Positions 7,952-17,184 of a stretch of DNA of 64,000 nucleotides are shown here, one piece after another. The translations under genes and the position numbers were made by a program. The stretch covers positions 3,198,477 through 3,262,476 of the forward strand of contig NZ_PDJC01000001.1 in assembly GCF_002563675.1 (NCBI RefSeq). Direction: 5' to 3'. The notes below the pieces were generated by a model that had not been told where the DNA came from, made no database searches, and worked only from the letters and a program-made list of their open reading frames with translations. Positions within the stretch are counted from its first letter, which is position 1; each line of letters starts with the position of its first letter. The stretch comes from Propionicimonas paludicola (lineage in GTDB: Bacteria; Actinomycetota; Actinomycetes; Propionibacteriales; Propionibacteriaceae).

Positions 7952-9139
7952 GTGACCAGTCCCACCGCTTTCGAGATCGCTGCCCGCTTCGCCTCTGTGA
8001 AGAGCTCTCCGGTACGCGACATTCTCTCGGTGGTCGGACGCGAGGACGTGATCACCTTCGCCGGCGGCATCCCGGACGCCTCCTTGTTCGAGCTGGACGA
8101 CTTCCATGCCGCCTACGACTACGTCCTGACTCATCAGGGACAGCGGGCGCTGCAGTACGCCACCACCCAGGGTGAGCCGGAGCTGCTCGAGCTGCTCGCC
8201 GCCCGAACCAGTCGCAAGCTGCCCACCACGTCCGCGCAGTTGCAGGTGACCAGCGGCTCCCAGGAGGGGATCTACCTGGTCGGCCAGGTGTTGCTCGATC
8301 CCGGCGACGTGGTGCTGGTCGAGCAGCCCACCTACCTGGCCGCCGTGCAGGCGTTCACCCTCAGCGGCGCCCGGCTGATCGCGGTCGAGACCGACGACAG
8401 CGGGGTGCTGCCGGACGCGCTCGACGCCGCCATCGCCGAGCATCACCCCAAGTTCGTCTACCTGATCCCCACCTTCCAGAACCCCAGCGGACGCTCGATG
8501 CCGGTCGATCGCCGGGCCGCGGTGGCCGAGGTGCTGCTACGCACGCGGACGCCGCTGCTCGAGGACGACCCCTACGGAGAGCTGCGCTTCGAGGGGGTCT
8601 CGGCACCGCCGCTGGCCGCACTGCCGGGGATGGCCGCCCAGACCGTCCTGCTCAGCTCGGCGTCGAAGATCATGGCCCCCGGCATCCGGATCGGCTGGCT
8701 GCGTGCCGAGGGTCCGATCCTGCGCGCCATCGAGGTGGCCAAGCAGGCGGTCGGGCTGCAGAGCGCGGTCACCGATCAGCTCGCCGTGGCCCGCTACCTG
8801 GCCACCTGCGACCTGGACGCCCACATCGCCCACGTCAGCCGGATCTATCGAACCCGCCGGGACGCCATGGCCGACGGGCTGGCCGGCCTGCTCCCGGCCA
8901 GTGCCACGATCACGCATCCAGAAGGCGGGATGTTCTTGTGGGCGAGCCTGGGTGGAGGCGTCGACACCGCCGAGTTGTTGCCCAAGGCGGTCGACAACGG
9001 CATCGCCTACGTCCCCGGCTGGCCGTTCTTCGTGGCCGACCCCGACCATTCGGCCATGCGGCTGTCCTATGTGACCAACTCGCCCGAGGTGATCGCCGAG
9101 GGCCTGTCCCGGTTGGCCAAGGTGTTCGGCTGGGCCTGA
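7952..9139 (+). CDS. PLP-dependent aminotransferase, class I fold (2-aminoadipate transaminase/MocR-core type)
   Basis: 395 residues of the fold-type I aminotransferase found in LysN-like 2-aminoadipate transaminases and in the catalytic half of MocR regulators, but without an N-terminal winged helix. Visible features are the VTSGSQEGI cofactor loop, YLIPTFQNPSG, DDPYGELRFEG, and the PLP lysine in SSASKIMAPGIRIGW. The substrate is uncertain: aromatic or branched amino acids, or 2-aminoadipate. The GTG start follows AACCAT by 6 nt. It ends 4 nt from the convergent GlxA-type regulator gene. Confidence 0.85.
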   Translation: MTSPTAFEIAARFASVKSSPVRDILSVVGREDVITFAGGIPDASLFELDDFHAAYDYVLTHQGQRALQYATTQGEPELLELLAARTSRKLPTTSAQLQVTSGSQEGIYLVGQVLLDPGDVVLVEQPTYLAAVQAFTLSGARLIAVETDDSGVLPDALDAAIAEHHPKFVYLIPTFQNPSGRSMPVDRRAAVAEVLLRTRTPLLEDDPYGELRFEGVSAPPLAALPGMAAQTVLLSSASKIMAPGIRIGWLRAEGPILRAIEVAKQAVGLQSAVTDQLAVARYLATCDLDAHIAHVSRIYRTRRDAMADGLAGLLPASATITHPEGGMFLWASLGGGVDTAELLPKAVDNGIAYVPGWPFFVADPDHSAMRLSYVTNSPEVIAEGLSRLAKVFGWA

Positions 9140-9143
9140 GCGT

Positions 9144-10115
9144 TCAGCGCGTCCGCTGCCGAAAGCTCTCCCGGTAGCGGGACGGGGCCACCGAGACCCG
9201 CGCCTGGAAGTGCTTGCGGAACAGGTCGGCGCTGCCGAAGCCCACCCGTGCGGCGATCTGCTCGATGCTCAGGTCACTGCTCTCCAGCAGTTCCTGGGCT
9301 GCCACAACTCGCTGGTCGATCAGCCAACGGCTCGGGCTGACCCCCAGGTCGGCGAAGCGACGCTGGAGGGTGCGGGGGGACACCTGGGCGGCCACAGCCA
9401 GCCGATCGAGGGTCCAGCGTCGGCTCAGGTCGGCACTGACCGCCTGCTGCAGTCGGTCCAGGTCGGCACCGGGCAAGTCTTCGCGCCCGACTCGTGGCGG
9501 GATGAACTGGGCCTGGCCGCCGGAGCGGGAGACCGGCAGCACCATCGAGCGGGCCACCGTCGCGGCCGCCGCTGTTCCGTGGAAGTGGCGGACGATGGCC
9601 AGACACATGTCGACACCGGCCGTGACCCCGGCCGAGGTCCACAACCGGCGTTGCTCGTCGTGCAGGTGGATCACTGCCGGATCAACCCGGATGGACGGAT
9701 GCTGCGCGGCCAGCCGTCCGGTGTGGCGCCAGTGGGTGGTCGCCGAGCTGCCGTCGAGCAGGCCGGTCTCGGCCAGCAGGAAGGTCCCGGTGCACAGGGC
9801 GGCCAGGGTTGCCCCGCGGGCGTGCTGCGCCCGTAGCCAAGCCGCGGACGCCTGGACGTCCACGCCGTCGAAGTCGTCCAGCACCGTCTCGATCTGGCTG
9901 AACCCCGGGATCAGGATCAGCTCGGCGGCGTCCAGAGCGGATAGCGGCTCGACGTCGGTGCGCAGCCCGCCGCTGAGCGGAACCGGGCTGGACGGACCGG
10001 CCAGGACGACCTCGTTGCGCGGAGCACCGTCGGCCACGCCGGAGCTGAACACCTCGATGGCGATCGCCACATCGAAGCTGCGCATTCGCGGAAGGAGCAG
10101 TACGCCGACCAGCAT
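9144..10115 (-). CDS. GlxA-family transcriptional regulator (DJ-1/PfpI domain plus AraC HTH)
   Basis: 323 residues. Residues 1-185 form a DJ-1/PfpI-like class I glutamine amidotransferase fold with the cysteine elbow LCTGTFLLAETGLLDG. Residues about 215-315 are an AraC-type double helix-turn-helix (LAVAAQVSPRTLQRRFADLGVSPSRWLIDQRV...GFGSADLFRKHFQARVSVAPSRYRESF). Such regulators usually control an adjacent enzyme in response to a small molecule. Here the divergent neighbour is a cysteine hydrolase, a common pairing. The ATG lies 6 nt after TAATAT on the minus strand, so the mRNA is probably leaderless. Confidence 0.93.
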   Translation of the reverse strand: MLVGVLLLPRMRSFDVAIAIEVFSSGVADGAPRNEVVLAGPSSPVPLSGGLRTDVEPLSALDAAELILIPGFSQIETVLDDFDGVDVQASAAWLRAQHARGATLAALCTGTFLLAETGLLDGSSATTHWRHTGRLAAQHPSIRVDPAVIHLHDEQRRLWTSAGVTAGVDMCLAIVRHFHGTAAAATVARSMVLPVSRSGGQAQFIPPRVGREDLPGADLDRLQQAVSADLSRRWTLDRLAVAAQVSPRTLQRRFADLGVSPSRWLIDQRVVAAQELLESSDLSIEQIAARVGFGSADLFRKHFQARVSVAPSRYRESFRQRTR

Positions 10116-10185
10116 GACGCGATATTAGCGATACCTGACATCTACGCCACTCGTCCGCCACCCGCGCGCAGGCTGGAATGGAGCC

Positions 10186-10767
10186 ATGAACGACAAGACT
10201 GCACTGATCGTGATCGACGTCCAGCTCGGCTTCGAGGTGGAGTCGTTCTGGGGCGTCCCGGCCAATCCGGACGCCGACGCCCACATCGCCGCCCTGGTCG
10301 CGGCCTGGACTGCCGAGGACCGCGGCCCGATCGTCCTGGTCCGGCACGACTCGGGCAAGCCCAGCTCGCCGCTGCACCCGTCCAACCCGGGCAACCGGCT
10401 GAAGGGCTACTTGGCAGAACTCAGCCCGGACCTGCTGATCACCAAGAACGTGAACTCGGCGTTCCTGGGCGCGCCGAACCTCGATCAGTGGCTGCGCGAG
10501 GCCGGCATCCAGCGGCTGGTGCTGTGCGGGATCCAGACCAACATGTGTGTCGAAACCACCGCCCGGATGGGGGGCAACCTCGGCTACCAGGTGATTGTGC
10601 CCCTCGATGCCACCAGCACTTTCGCCCTGGCCGCCGACCTGCCCACCGGACGAGTGCAGCTGAGCGGAGCCGAACTGATGGCGGCCACCGCCGTGAACCT
10701 GCAGGCCGGCGGCTTCGCCCAGGTGGTCAGCACCGCAGCTCTGCTGTCCGACCGCCCGGCGTCCTAG
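10186..10767 (+). CDS. Isochorismatase-family cysteine hydrolase
   Basis: 193 residues with the family triad D11 (VIDVQ), K87 (ITKNVNSAF) and nucleophilic C121 (GIQTNMCVETTAR). The superfamily hydrolyses amides or vinyl ethers, for example nicotinamide, N-carbamoyl compounds or isochorismate; the substrate here is unknown. It is transcribed divergently from the GlxA-type regulator, which probably controls it. Its TAG stop overlaps the stop of the convergent HAD gene on a shared CTAG (10764-10767). Confidence 0.9.
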   Translation: MNDKTALIVIDVQLGFEVESFWGVPANPDADAHIAALVAAWTAEDRGPIVLVRHDSGKPSSPLHPSNPGNRLKGYLAELSPDLLITKNVNSAFLGAPNLDQWLREAGIQRLVLCGIQTNMCVETTARMGGNLGYQVIVPLDATSTFALAADLPTGRVQLSGAELMAATAVNLQAGGFAQVVSTAALLSDRPAS

Positions 10768-11366
10768 AAGCCCGGGACGTCCAGCTGGCCCAGCGCGCGC
10801 CGAATGGTGACGGCATCGTCCGCAGGGGTGTGGACGATGCCGTGCAGGCCGGCGCTGCGGGCGGCTTCGATGTTCTCTGGCAGGTCGTCGATCATCACGG
10901 CCTCCTCCGGAGCCACCCCGAGCCGAGTGACGATCTGGGTGAAGTAGGCCGGGTCGGGCTTGGCCACCCCCAACTCGAAGGAGTAGCAGAGCTCGTCGAA
11001 GTAGTCGGCATAGGGCAGGTTCTGCTGCATCCACCGACCTCGATAGGGCTGCTGGTTGGTGGCCAGCGCCGTCTTCAGGCCGGCGGCCCGGGCCTCGGCG
11101 ACCACCTCGAGCATCGGCTCACGCAGCTCGATCCGGTACCAGATCTGGATCAGCTCCTCGACGCTCACCGTCAGCCGGTACCGCTCGATCACCGTCTGCA
11201 GCACCTCGACCAACTCGACCTGGCCGGTCATGGTCGTGGCCTCCTCGGCCAGCAGGTCCTTGACGAAGCCTGGCCGGTCCTCACCCAGCCGCGTGAACGC
11301 CTCGATGGCGCCGGCCGTCGGCCACTGCAGCACCCCGTCCGCGTCGAACAGCAGGGCGCGGATCAT
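10764..11366 (-). CDS. HAD-superfamily hydrolase (phosphatase, subfamily IA)
   Basis: 200 residues starting MIRALLFDADGV, where the first aspartates of motif I (DADGV) replace the commoner DxDGT/DLDGV. Motif II is ATNQ (ALATNQQPYRG), and motif IV is EAVMIDDLPENIEAA. A helical cap of about 100 residues follows motif I, as in subfamily IA. The in-frame region upstream overlaps no recognisable domain, so the ATG at 11366 is chosen. It lies 38 nt downstream of ilvD on the same strand and may be co-transcribed. The substrate is unknown. Confidence 0.85.
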   Translation of the reverse strand: MIRALLFDADGVLQWPTAGAIEAFTRLGEDRPGFVKDLLAEEATTMTGQVELVEVLQTVIERYRLTVSVEELIQIWYRIELREPMLEVVAEARAAGLKTALATNQQPYRGRWMQQNLPYADYFDELCYSFELGVAKPDPAYFTQIVTRLGVAPEEAVMIDDLPENIEAARSAGLHGIVHTPADDAVTIRRALGQLDVPGF

Positions 11367-11404
11367 CGGCCGGTCCTCGCGGGCCGGACGGTCGGCTGCC
11401 GAAC

Positions 11405-13246
11405 TCAATTGGCCAGGGAGCGGGCAGCGCCCTTGTCGGCCGACAGGGCCAGGGATGCGTAGACCTTCAACGCCATGCTCACCTGGCGGTCGCGGTTCTT
11501 CGGCTTCCACCCCTCGGCGTCGCGGACGGCCCGGCGCGCGGCCAGGGTCTCGTCATCGACCAGCAGGTTCATGCTGCGCTCGGGGATCGAGATCTCGATG
11601 ATGTCGCCGTCCTCGACCAGGCCGATCACGCCACCGGAGGCGGCCTCCGGCGAGACGTGGCCGATCGACAGGCCCGACGAGCCGCCGGAGAAGCGTCCGT
11701 CGGTGATCAGCGCGCACTTCTGACCCAGGCCCAGGCCCTTGATGTAGGAGGTCGGGTAGAGCATCTCCTGCATGCCGGGGCCGCCCTTGGGGCCCTCGTA
11801 GCGGACGATCACCACGTCGCCGGGCTGGACCCGCTTGCTCAAGATGGCCTCGACGGCCTCCTCCTGGGACTCGGTCACCACGGCCGGGCCGCGGAACGTC
11901 CACACGGCCTCGGGGACGCCGGCAGTCTTCACGATGGCGCCGTCCACGGCCAGGTTGCCCTTCAGGATGGCCAGGCCGCCGTCGACGGTGTAGGGGTGCG
12001 CCACGTCGCGAATGCAGCCGGCCTCGGAGTCGACGTCCAGCTCGTCCCAGCGGGCCGTCGAGCTGAACGCCTCGGTGGTCCGCACGCCGCCGGGCGCTGC
12101 GTGGAAAAGCTCGATGGCCTCGGGCAACGCGCTGCCGCCGCGGATATCCCAGTTGGCCATCCAGGCGTCCAGCGAGGGGGAGTGGACGGCGTGGACGTTG
12201 CGGTCTAGCAGCCCGCCGCGATCCAGCTCACCGATGATGGCGGCGATCCCGCCGGCTCGGTGGACGTCCTCCATGTAGTAGTTGGTGGTGTTCGGGGCCA
12301 CCTTGCAGATGCACGGGGTGATCCGGGACAGCGCGTCGATGTCATCGGAGTCGAAGTCGACCCCGGCCTCGTGGGCCGCGGCCAGCAGGTGCAGCACGGT
12401 GTTGGTGGAGCCACCCATGGCGATGTCGACCCGCATGGCGTTCGCGAAGGCCTCGCGAGTGGCGATGGCCAGCGGCAGGACCGACTCGTCCTCGTCGTCG
12501 TAGTAGCGCTTGGCCAGCTCGACCACCAGCTTGCCGGCGTTCAGGAACAGGTCGCGGCGCGCGGACGCGGTGGCCAGCGTCGAGCCGTTGCCGGGCAGGG
12601 CCAGGCCGATCACTTCGAGCAGGCAGTTCATCGAGTTGGCCGTGAACATCCCCGAACACGAGCCGCAGGTCGGGCAGGCGTTGGCCTCGATGGTGTGCAT
12701 CTGCTCGTCGGTGACGGTCTCGTCCACAGCCTTGTACATGGCGTCGATCAGGTCGAGCCGGGTGGTGGCCACGCCCTCGAAGACGTGCGCCTTGCCGGCC
12801 TCCATGGGGCCGCCGGAGACGAACACGGTCGGGATGTTCAGCCGCAGCGCGGCCAGCAGCATGCCCGGAGTGATCTTGTCGCAGTTGGAGATGCAGACCA
12901 GGGCGTCCGCCTTGTGCGCGTTCACCATGAACTCCACCGAGTCGGCGATCAGCTCACGGCTGGGCAGCGAGTAGAGCATGCCGTCGTGGCCCATGGCGAT
13001 GCCGTCGTCGATGGCGATGGTGTTGAACTCGCGTCCGACGCCGCCGGCTTCAGCGACCGCACCGGCCACCAGCTGGCCCATGTCCTTGAGGTGGACGTGC
13101 CCGGGGACGAACTGAGTGAACGAGTTCGCAATGGCCACGATCGGCTTGCCGAAGTCGGATTCGACCAGTCCGGTGGCGCGCCACAGGGCGCGAGCGCCGG
13201 CCATGTTGCGGCCGTGGGTGGTGGTGCGAGAACGCAGTGCGGGCAT
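11405..13246 (-). CDS. ilvD: Dihydroxy-acid dehydratase
   Basis: Dehydrates 2,3-dihydroxy-isovalerate and 2,3-dihydroxy-3-methylvalerate to 2-keto acids, the third common step of valine, isoleucine and leucine synthesis. 613 residues, matching the E. coli-type enzyme. Fe-S ligands appear in [11 protein letters not shown] and [29 protein letters not shown] and [21 protein letters not shown] are also diagnostic. The ATG at 13246 is preceded by GAGGTAG. No attenuator-like leader peptide is seen upstream. A HAD phosphatase gene follows. Confidence 0.97.
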   Translation of the reverse strand: MPALRSRTTTHGRNMAGARALWRATGLVESDFGKPIVAIANSFTQFVPGHVHLKDMGQLVAGAVAEAGGVGREFNTIAIDDGIAMGHDGMLYSLPSRELIADSVEFMVNAHKADALVCISNCDKITPGMLLAALRLNIPTVFVSGGPMEAGKAHVFEGVATTRLDLIDAMYKAVDETVTDEQMHTIEANACPTCGSCSGMFTANSMNCLLEVIGLALPGNGSTLATASARRDLFLNAGKLVVELAKRYYDDEDESVLPLAIATREAFANAMRVDIAMGGSTNTVLHLLAAAHEAGVDFDSDDIDALSRITPCICKVAPNTTNYYMEDVHRAGGIAAIIGELDRGGLLDRNVHAVHSPSLDAWMANWDIRGGSALPEAIELFHAAPGGVRTTEAFSSTARWDELDVDSEAGCIRDVAHPYTVDGGLAILKGNLAVDGAIVKTAGVPEAVWTFRGPAVVTESQEEAVEAILSKRVQPGDVVIVRYEGPKGGPGMQEMLYPTSYIKGLGLGQKCALITDGRFSGGSSGLSIGHVSPEAASGGVIGLVEDGDIIEISIPERSMNLLVDDETLAARRAVRDAEGWKPKNRDRQVSMALKVYASLALSADKGAARSLAN

Positions 13247-13709
13247 GACTACCTCATTTCGATGCAGGAGCCAGCCTAGTTCGCCGTGTCCAACGCGGGC
13301 AGTCCCATCTCGTCCGCTTGGGACGAACAGCCCCGCGCGGCCCCGCTCCGGCCGGGTTGGCCGCGGCCGCTCGGGGTCTGTATTCACTCAGTATTGAAAT
13401 GCATGATCTGCTGGTCTAGCGTCTGTGGCAGTGGGTGGCGCCGAAGGGCACGGGGGCATCGAGGTCCGACGGTCCGCTCGCGGTTGCGATACGGCTCAGG
13501 TGTCGCACTCGCCCTGGCCGGTGTCGCGCGGTGAAGGTAGAAGAGGAAGCGCAACTGTGGGCTGAGCCCGTGGCGTCTTGGGGGAGCCGCCTGCGGAGTG
13601 GGACGAAAGGGAACCGTCCCCATGCGTCCCACCCGCTCAGTGGGGACGGTTCCATCGAGTTGCGCTGACCAGAGTGGACGGTGTCGGAACCGTCCCCGTT
13701 TCGGTCCGG
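13247..13709. other. 463-bp intergenic region with REP-like elements
   Basis: No coding region is supported. The left 330 bp form the upstream region of ilvD. The right part holds three GGGGACGGTTCC-type elements: 13610-13621 and 13686-13697 (reverse complement orientation) and 13642-13653 (direct), so adjacent copies form inverted pairs. Confidence 0.6.
13610..13697. repeat. Cluster of three GGGGACGGTTCC repeat elements
   Basis: GGAACCGTCCCC at 13610-13621, GGGGACGGTTCC at 13642-13653, and GGAACCGTCCCC at 13686-13697. Neighbouring copies are inverted, so RNA could fold into stem-loops. The same 12-mer occurs at 17114, 21477, 33857, 33900, 35710, 35767 and 35810, always outside genes or touching a stop codon. 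Confidence 0.85.
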
Positions 13710-14534
13710 CTAGAGGTCGACGGTGCCGGTGATGATCGGGCGGACTCGTCCACCGATCCAGATGTCGGTGCCATCGTCGTGGACGAAGATCTCGCCGCGC
13801 CGGCCCAGCTGCGAGCCCTGGGTGGCCGTGTACTCGGACGGCACGGCGCCGCGGGCGCGCAGCCACTGGGCGACCGAGGCGTTCAGGCTGCCGGTGACCG
13901 GATCCTCCCAGGCGCCGACCTGGCCGCGCACCTCGTACGCGAAGCGTCCGGTCTCCCGTCCGACCAGGCCCAAATGCTCCAGCGGGCCGAGCCTGCTGTG
14001 ATCGAAGCGGACGGTGCGGACGGCCTGGGCGTCGGCCAGTTCGACCATCATCCACGGCGGGCCGTTGTCGCCCCACTCGTGGGCCACCCATTCGCTGCTC
14101 GGGACTCCGATCACGGCCTCGATTCGGGCGACCAGTTCGTCGGACAGTGGTCCGGTGCGTCGCCGCGGCGGGGCGGCGAAGGCCACCTGGTCGTCCTCGA
14201 TCAGCAACGGCACCAGGCCGACTCCACACTCCTGAACCAGCTCGCCGGGACGCCGCGGGACGCCGCCGGCGGCCAGCCAGGCGAAGCCGCTGCCCAGGGT
14301 CGGGTGCCCGGCGAAGGGCAACTCGTTGTCGATGGTGAAGATCCGCACCCGGTAGTCGGCCTCCGGGGTGGTCGGCGGCAGCAGGAAGACGGTCTCGGAC
14401 AGGTTCGTCCAGGCCGCGAAGCCGGCCATCTCGGCCTCACTCAGCCCGTCGGCGTCCACCACGACGCCCAGCGGGTTGCCGAAGCCGTCCGCCTCCGGCC
14501 CGAAGACGTCGACCTGGGTGAACCGCCGCTGCAT
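13710..14534 (-). CDS. PhzF-family isomerase-like protein
   Basis: 274 residues with the PhzF/diaminopimelate-epimerase-like fold. Signatures are the N-terminal RRFTQVDVFGPEADGFGNPLGVVVDADGL, the conserved SETVFLLPP (family glutamate), FTIDNELPFAGHPTLGSG, and the C-terminal GQVGAWEDPVTGSLNASVAQWL. Family members isomerise or epimerise small metabolites; the substrate here is unknown. The TGA of the upstream phosphofructokinase gene overlaps its ATG (TGATG at 14532-14536), so the two are translationally coupled. Confidence 0.9.
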   Translation of the reverse strand: MQRRFTQVDVFGPEADGFGNPLGVVVDADGLSEAEMAGFAAWTNLSETVFLLPPTTPEADYRVRIFTIDNELPFAGHPTLGSGFAWLAAGGVPRRPGELVQECGVGLVPLLIEDDQVAFAAPPRRRTGPLSDELVARIEAVIGVPSSEWVAHEWGDNGPPWMMVELADAQAVRTVRFDHSRLGPLEHLGLVGRETGRFAYEVRGQVGAWEDPVTGSLNASVAQWLRARGAVPSEYTATQGSQLGRRGEIFVHDDGTDIWIGGRVRPIITGTVDL

Positions 14535-15661
14535 CAGTCGCCCAACCCCGTCCGCAACTTGCGGGCGGTCAGGATCCATTCGTGGTCGGGCGGGACGAGC
14601 TTGAGGTGGCCGGCCACCTCGGGCAGCGGCACCAGTTCGGTGTCCTCGCCGCGGGCTGCCACCATCACTCCGAAGTTGCCCTTGCTGACCGCATGAGCCG
14701 CGGCCGTCCCGATCCGGGAGCCGAGCAGCCGATCGGCCGCGCACGGCGTCCCGCCGCGCTGGACGTAGCCCAGGATCGACACCCGCGACTCCAGCCCGGT
14801 CGCGGCCTCGAGCTCGCGGGCCAGCTTGAAGGTGTGCTCGCGCTGGGAGTCCTCGACGTTGGCCAGGTGCGCCTTGGCGGCCCGGGCCGCCTCCGGCGTG
14901 CTGGCCGACTTCACCAACAGCCGGGCGGCTTCCAGATCGGCGGTGTCGTGCAGATCCCGGGCGCCTTCGGCGACGGCCACCACCGAGAAGGTCGAGCCAT
15001 GCTTCAGTCGAGCCTTGATCGTCTCGGCAACGCTCTCCACCGAGTACGGGATCTCGGGCAGCAACACGATGTCGGCACCGCCGGCGATCCCGGCGCCCAG
15101 GGCCAGCCAGCCGGCCCGATGGCCCATGATCTCGGTGAGGATGATCCGGTGGTGGCTGTGCGCGGTCGAGTGCAGCCGGTCGATGGCCTCGGTGGCGATC
15201 TCCATGGCCGTGGCGAAACCGAAGGTGGTGTCGGTACGAGCGATGTCGTTGTCGATGGTCTTGGGCAGGTGAATCACGTTGGCTCCGGCCTCGACCAGGC
15301 GCAGCGCGTTCTTGGCCGTGCCGCCACCGCCGAGCATCACCAGAGCGTCCAGGCCGTCAACGGCCAGGTTCTCCAGCACCTGCGGACGCATGTCGCGCAC
15401 CTCGCCGTCCACCACCATCTTGTGGACCTTGTCCCGGCTGGTGCCCAGGATCGTCCCGCCGACGGTGAGGATGCCGGACAGGGCGCTGGAGTCCAGCTGG
15501 ACGAACCGGTTCTCGACCAGCCCTCGGATGCCGTCGCGGAAGCCGACCAGCTCCCAGCCGTTGCTGATCGCCGCCTTGCCGAAGCCCCGGATTGCCGCAT
15601 TCAGCCCCGGGCTATCCCCACCGGCGGTCAGAATTCCGATCCTTTTGGTCGCTTCAGCCAT
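14534..15661 (-). CDS. pfkA: 6-phosphofructokinase (group III type)
   Basis: Phosphorylates fructose 6-phosphate to fructose 1,6-bisphosphate in glycolysis. 375 residues starting [22 protein letters not shown], with the catalytic aspartate D137 in PKTIDNDI, the substrate loop [11 protein letters not shown], and [13 protein letters not shown]. At the phosphoryl-donor site the protein has GGGGT (residues 111-115) rather than the GGDDT of PPi enzymes, but keeps the lysine of PKTIDND found in PPi and group III enzymes. ATP is therefore the likelier donor, though not certain. GAAGGGA precedes the ATG. A PhzF-family gene is coupled downstream. Confidence 0.92.
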   Translation of the reverse strand: MAEATKRIGILTAGGDSPGLNAAIRGFGKAAISNGWELVGFRDGIRGLVENRFVQLDSSALSGILTVGGTILGTSRDKVHKMVVDGEVRDMRPQVLENLAVDGLDALVMLGGGGTAKNALRLVEAGANVIHLPKTIDNDIARTDTTFGFATAMEIATEAIDRLHSTAHSHHRIILTEIMGHRAGWLALGAGIAGGADIVLLPEIPYSVESVAETIKARLKHGSTFSVVAVAEGARDLHDTADLEAARLLVKSASTPEAARAAKAHLANVEDSQREHTFKLARELEAATGLESRVSILGYVQRGGTPCAADRLLGSRIGTAAAHAVSKGNFGVMVAARGEDTELVPLPEVAGHLKLVPPDHEWILTARKLRTGLGD

Positions 15662-15767
15662 GGCGGTCCCTTCGATTCGACTAGGCCTCAGGCTAGCGGC
15701 AGGTCCTTGCCGCGATCCCCGGTGGGGGTGCTTTGCTTGTGGTAACGCACGATCGATTGGAGGCCGG

Positions 15768-16424
15768 ATGTCCCACCCCCTGCGCCGGACGCTGCTGCCG
15801 GCTGTGCTGTTCTTCGTCCTGGCCGGCTGCGCCGTGACGCCGCCCAATGCCACCCAAACGCCGCCGACTACGCCGTCGAGTCTCTCGCCGAGTCCCAGCC
15901 CGGTGGCCACCACCCCGGCGGCCAGCCCGACGCAGACCCCCTCCCAGACTCCGGCTGCCAACACCGTCGAGCTGGCCGGGAACGGCCTGGGCGGCCTGAA
16001 GTTCGGCACCCCGGAGAAGACCGTCGCACAACTGCTGACCACCCGGCTGGGCGCCCCGGACGAGCGGATGGAAGGCGTGCTCTGCGAGCTGAACGACGCC
16101 GCCCCGTGGGCCGCCACGGTCACCTACGGCGGGCTGTGGGTGCAGTACCAGGCCAAGACGGCGTCCAAGAAGGCGCCGCGGACGCTCTCGGCCTGGGGCT
16201 TCCAGCTGAAGGAGCCGTTCGCGGCTCCGCTGGTGATAGCCGGTGACGTCCCGCTCGACTTGAACTTCGCCGAGCTGAAGAAGCAGTTCCCCGACGGCAA
16301 GCTCACCGACTCCGAACTGGGCGACGGCGGGCAGATCTTCACCCTGGCCAACGGGCTGACCTTCATGGGGTACGACGGCCAGCCCGACACCGTGATGGCC
16401 GGGCCGATCTCCTACTGCGACTAG
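15768..16424 (+). CDS. Putative lipoprotein
   Basis: 218 residues with a lipoprotein signal peptide (residues 1-21; lipobox LAGC, acylated Cys about 21). A Pro/Ser/Thr-rich tether follows to about residue 65, then a compact domain of about 150 residues that begins [27 protein letters not shown]. The fold is unrecognised; two cysteines (in GVLCELND and near the C-terminal SYCD) may form a disulfide. GGAGG precedes the ATG by 6 nt. It is divergent from pfkA and convergent with the next gene. Confidence 0.8.
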   Translation: MSHPLRRTLLPAVLFFVLAGCAVTPPNATQTPPTTPSSLSPSPSPVATTPAASPTQTPSQTPAANTVELAGNGLGGLKFGTPEKTVAQLLTTRLGAPDERMEGVLCELNDAAPWAATVTYGGLWVQYQAKTASKKAPRTLSAWGFQLKEPFAAPLVIAGDVPLDLNFAELKKQFPDGKLTDSELGDGGQIFTLANGLTFMGYDGQPDTVMAGPISYCD

Positions 16425-16432
16425 GCGCAGGC

Positions 16433-17047
16433 TCAGCCCAGGGCGAGGGCCAGGTCGTCCCCGGACGCGCGGAAGCCGACCCGGAGCAGGTAGCTGCGGA
16501 CGTCCGGTGACGGGCTCGCCGCAAGGATCTGGCGGGCACCGGCGTCGGTGAACGCCTTCGTGCCGCGCCGGTACAGCCAGGTGCCGATCCGGGAGTCGCG
16601 GTAGGCGCTCATCACGTAGTCGAGCTTGAGCCGCAGGGTGTCGCCGTCCCGGCTGGCCACGAAGACGCCGGCCGGCAGCCCGTTTCGGGTCAGCAGCAGC
16701 ACCAGATCGTCCGCGTCGGGTCCGGTGAACTCGGGATGGAAGTGCGCGATGTCGGCGGCGTGCGAGCGCAGGAAGTCCTGCAGGAAGGGAGCGTCGGTCG
16801 CGATCGGCACCGCGCCCAGATCACGGTTGGCGCTGAACTCCTTGCGCAGGAACCAGATGTTGATGGCCGCGACGGCGGTGTTGGTGATGATCACCGGGAT
16901 CGAGCCGAGCGCGACCCCGTACCCGACGAAGACCACCGAACCGACCAGCGAAACGATCCGCAGCCGGACTACCGAGGTCATCGCCAGTGAGGCGACCACC
17001 AGCGCCGACGCCAGATACCCGATCAGATCCACCCATGTGAGGCCCAT
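16433..17047 (-). CDS. Membrane protein (YgjV-like) with C-terminal acetyltransferase-like region
   Basis: 204 residues. Residues 1-72 contain three hydrophobic helices with an IGYLASALVVASL start and end in INIWFLRKE, as in YgjV-family inner-membrane proteins. Residues 75-204 look like a GNAT-type N-acetyltransferase fold (LKLDYVMSAYRDSRIGTWLYRRG as the acyl-CoA binding stretch). The activity is not established. The ATG at 17047 is 6 nt after TACTCT on the minus strand, a leaderless arrangement. Confidence 0.7.
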   Translation of the reverse strand: MGLTWVDLIGYLASALVVASLAMTSVVRLRIVSLVGSVVFVGYGVALGSIPVIITNTAVAAINIWFLRKEFSANRDLGAVPIATDAPFLQDFLRSHAADIAHFHPEFTGPDADDLVLLLTRNGLPAGVFVASRDGDTLRLKLDYVMSAYRDSRIGTWLYRRGTKAFTDAGARQILAASPSPDVRSYLLRVGFRASGDDLALALG

Positions 17048-17083
17048 CCGCCAAGAGTAAGCCACCCGCACGGGCCGCGGATC

Positions 17084-17125
17084 AGGGGGCAGTCCCCCTT
17101 TCCCGTGAGCGGCGGGGACGGTTCC
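17084..17125. repeat. REP-like pair: AGGGGGCAGTCCCCCT plus GGGGACGGTTCC
   Basis: The palindrome at 17084-17099 resembles 591-603, and GGGGACGGTTCC lies at 17114-17125. The pair occupies the short divergent gap between the YgjV-like gene and the M3 peptidase gene. Confidence 0.7.
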
Positions 17126-17184
17126 ATTGCCGCCCACGTGGTCTCAGGTTGGCCAAGGGCGGTAGGGGCGGCAATGATGGCGAT

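Noticed and set aside
9159..9184. Part of the 90-bp repeat family inside the GlxA-type regulator (GCTGCCGAAA...CGGTAGCGGGA)
   Set aside because: The match is short and broken, and the bases encode the usual AraC C-terminus (SRYRESFRQ), so it is best explained as coding sequence.
13247..13709. Branched-chain amino-acid attenuator before ilvD
   Set aside because: No leader peptide rich in Leu, Val or Ile codons and no terminator/antiterminator pair were visible.
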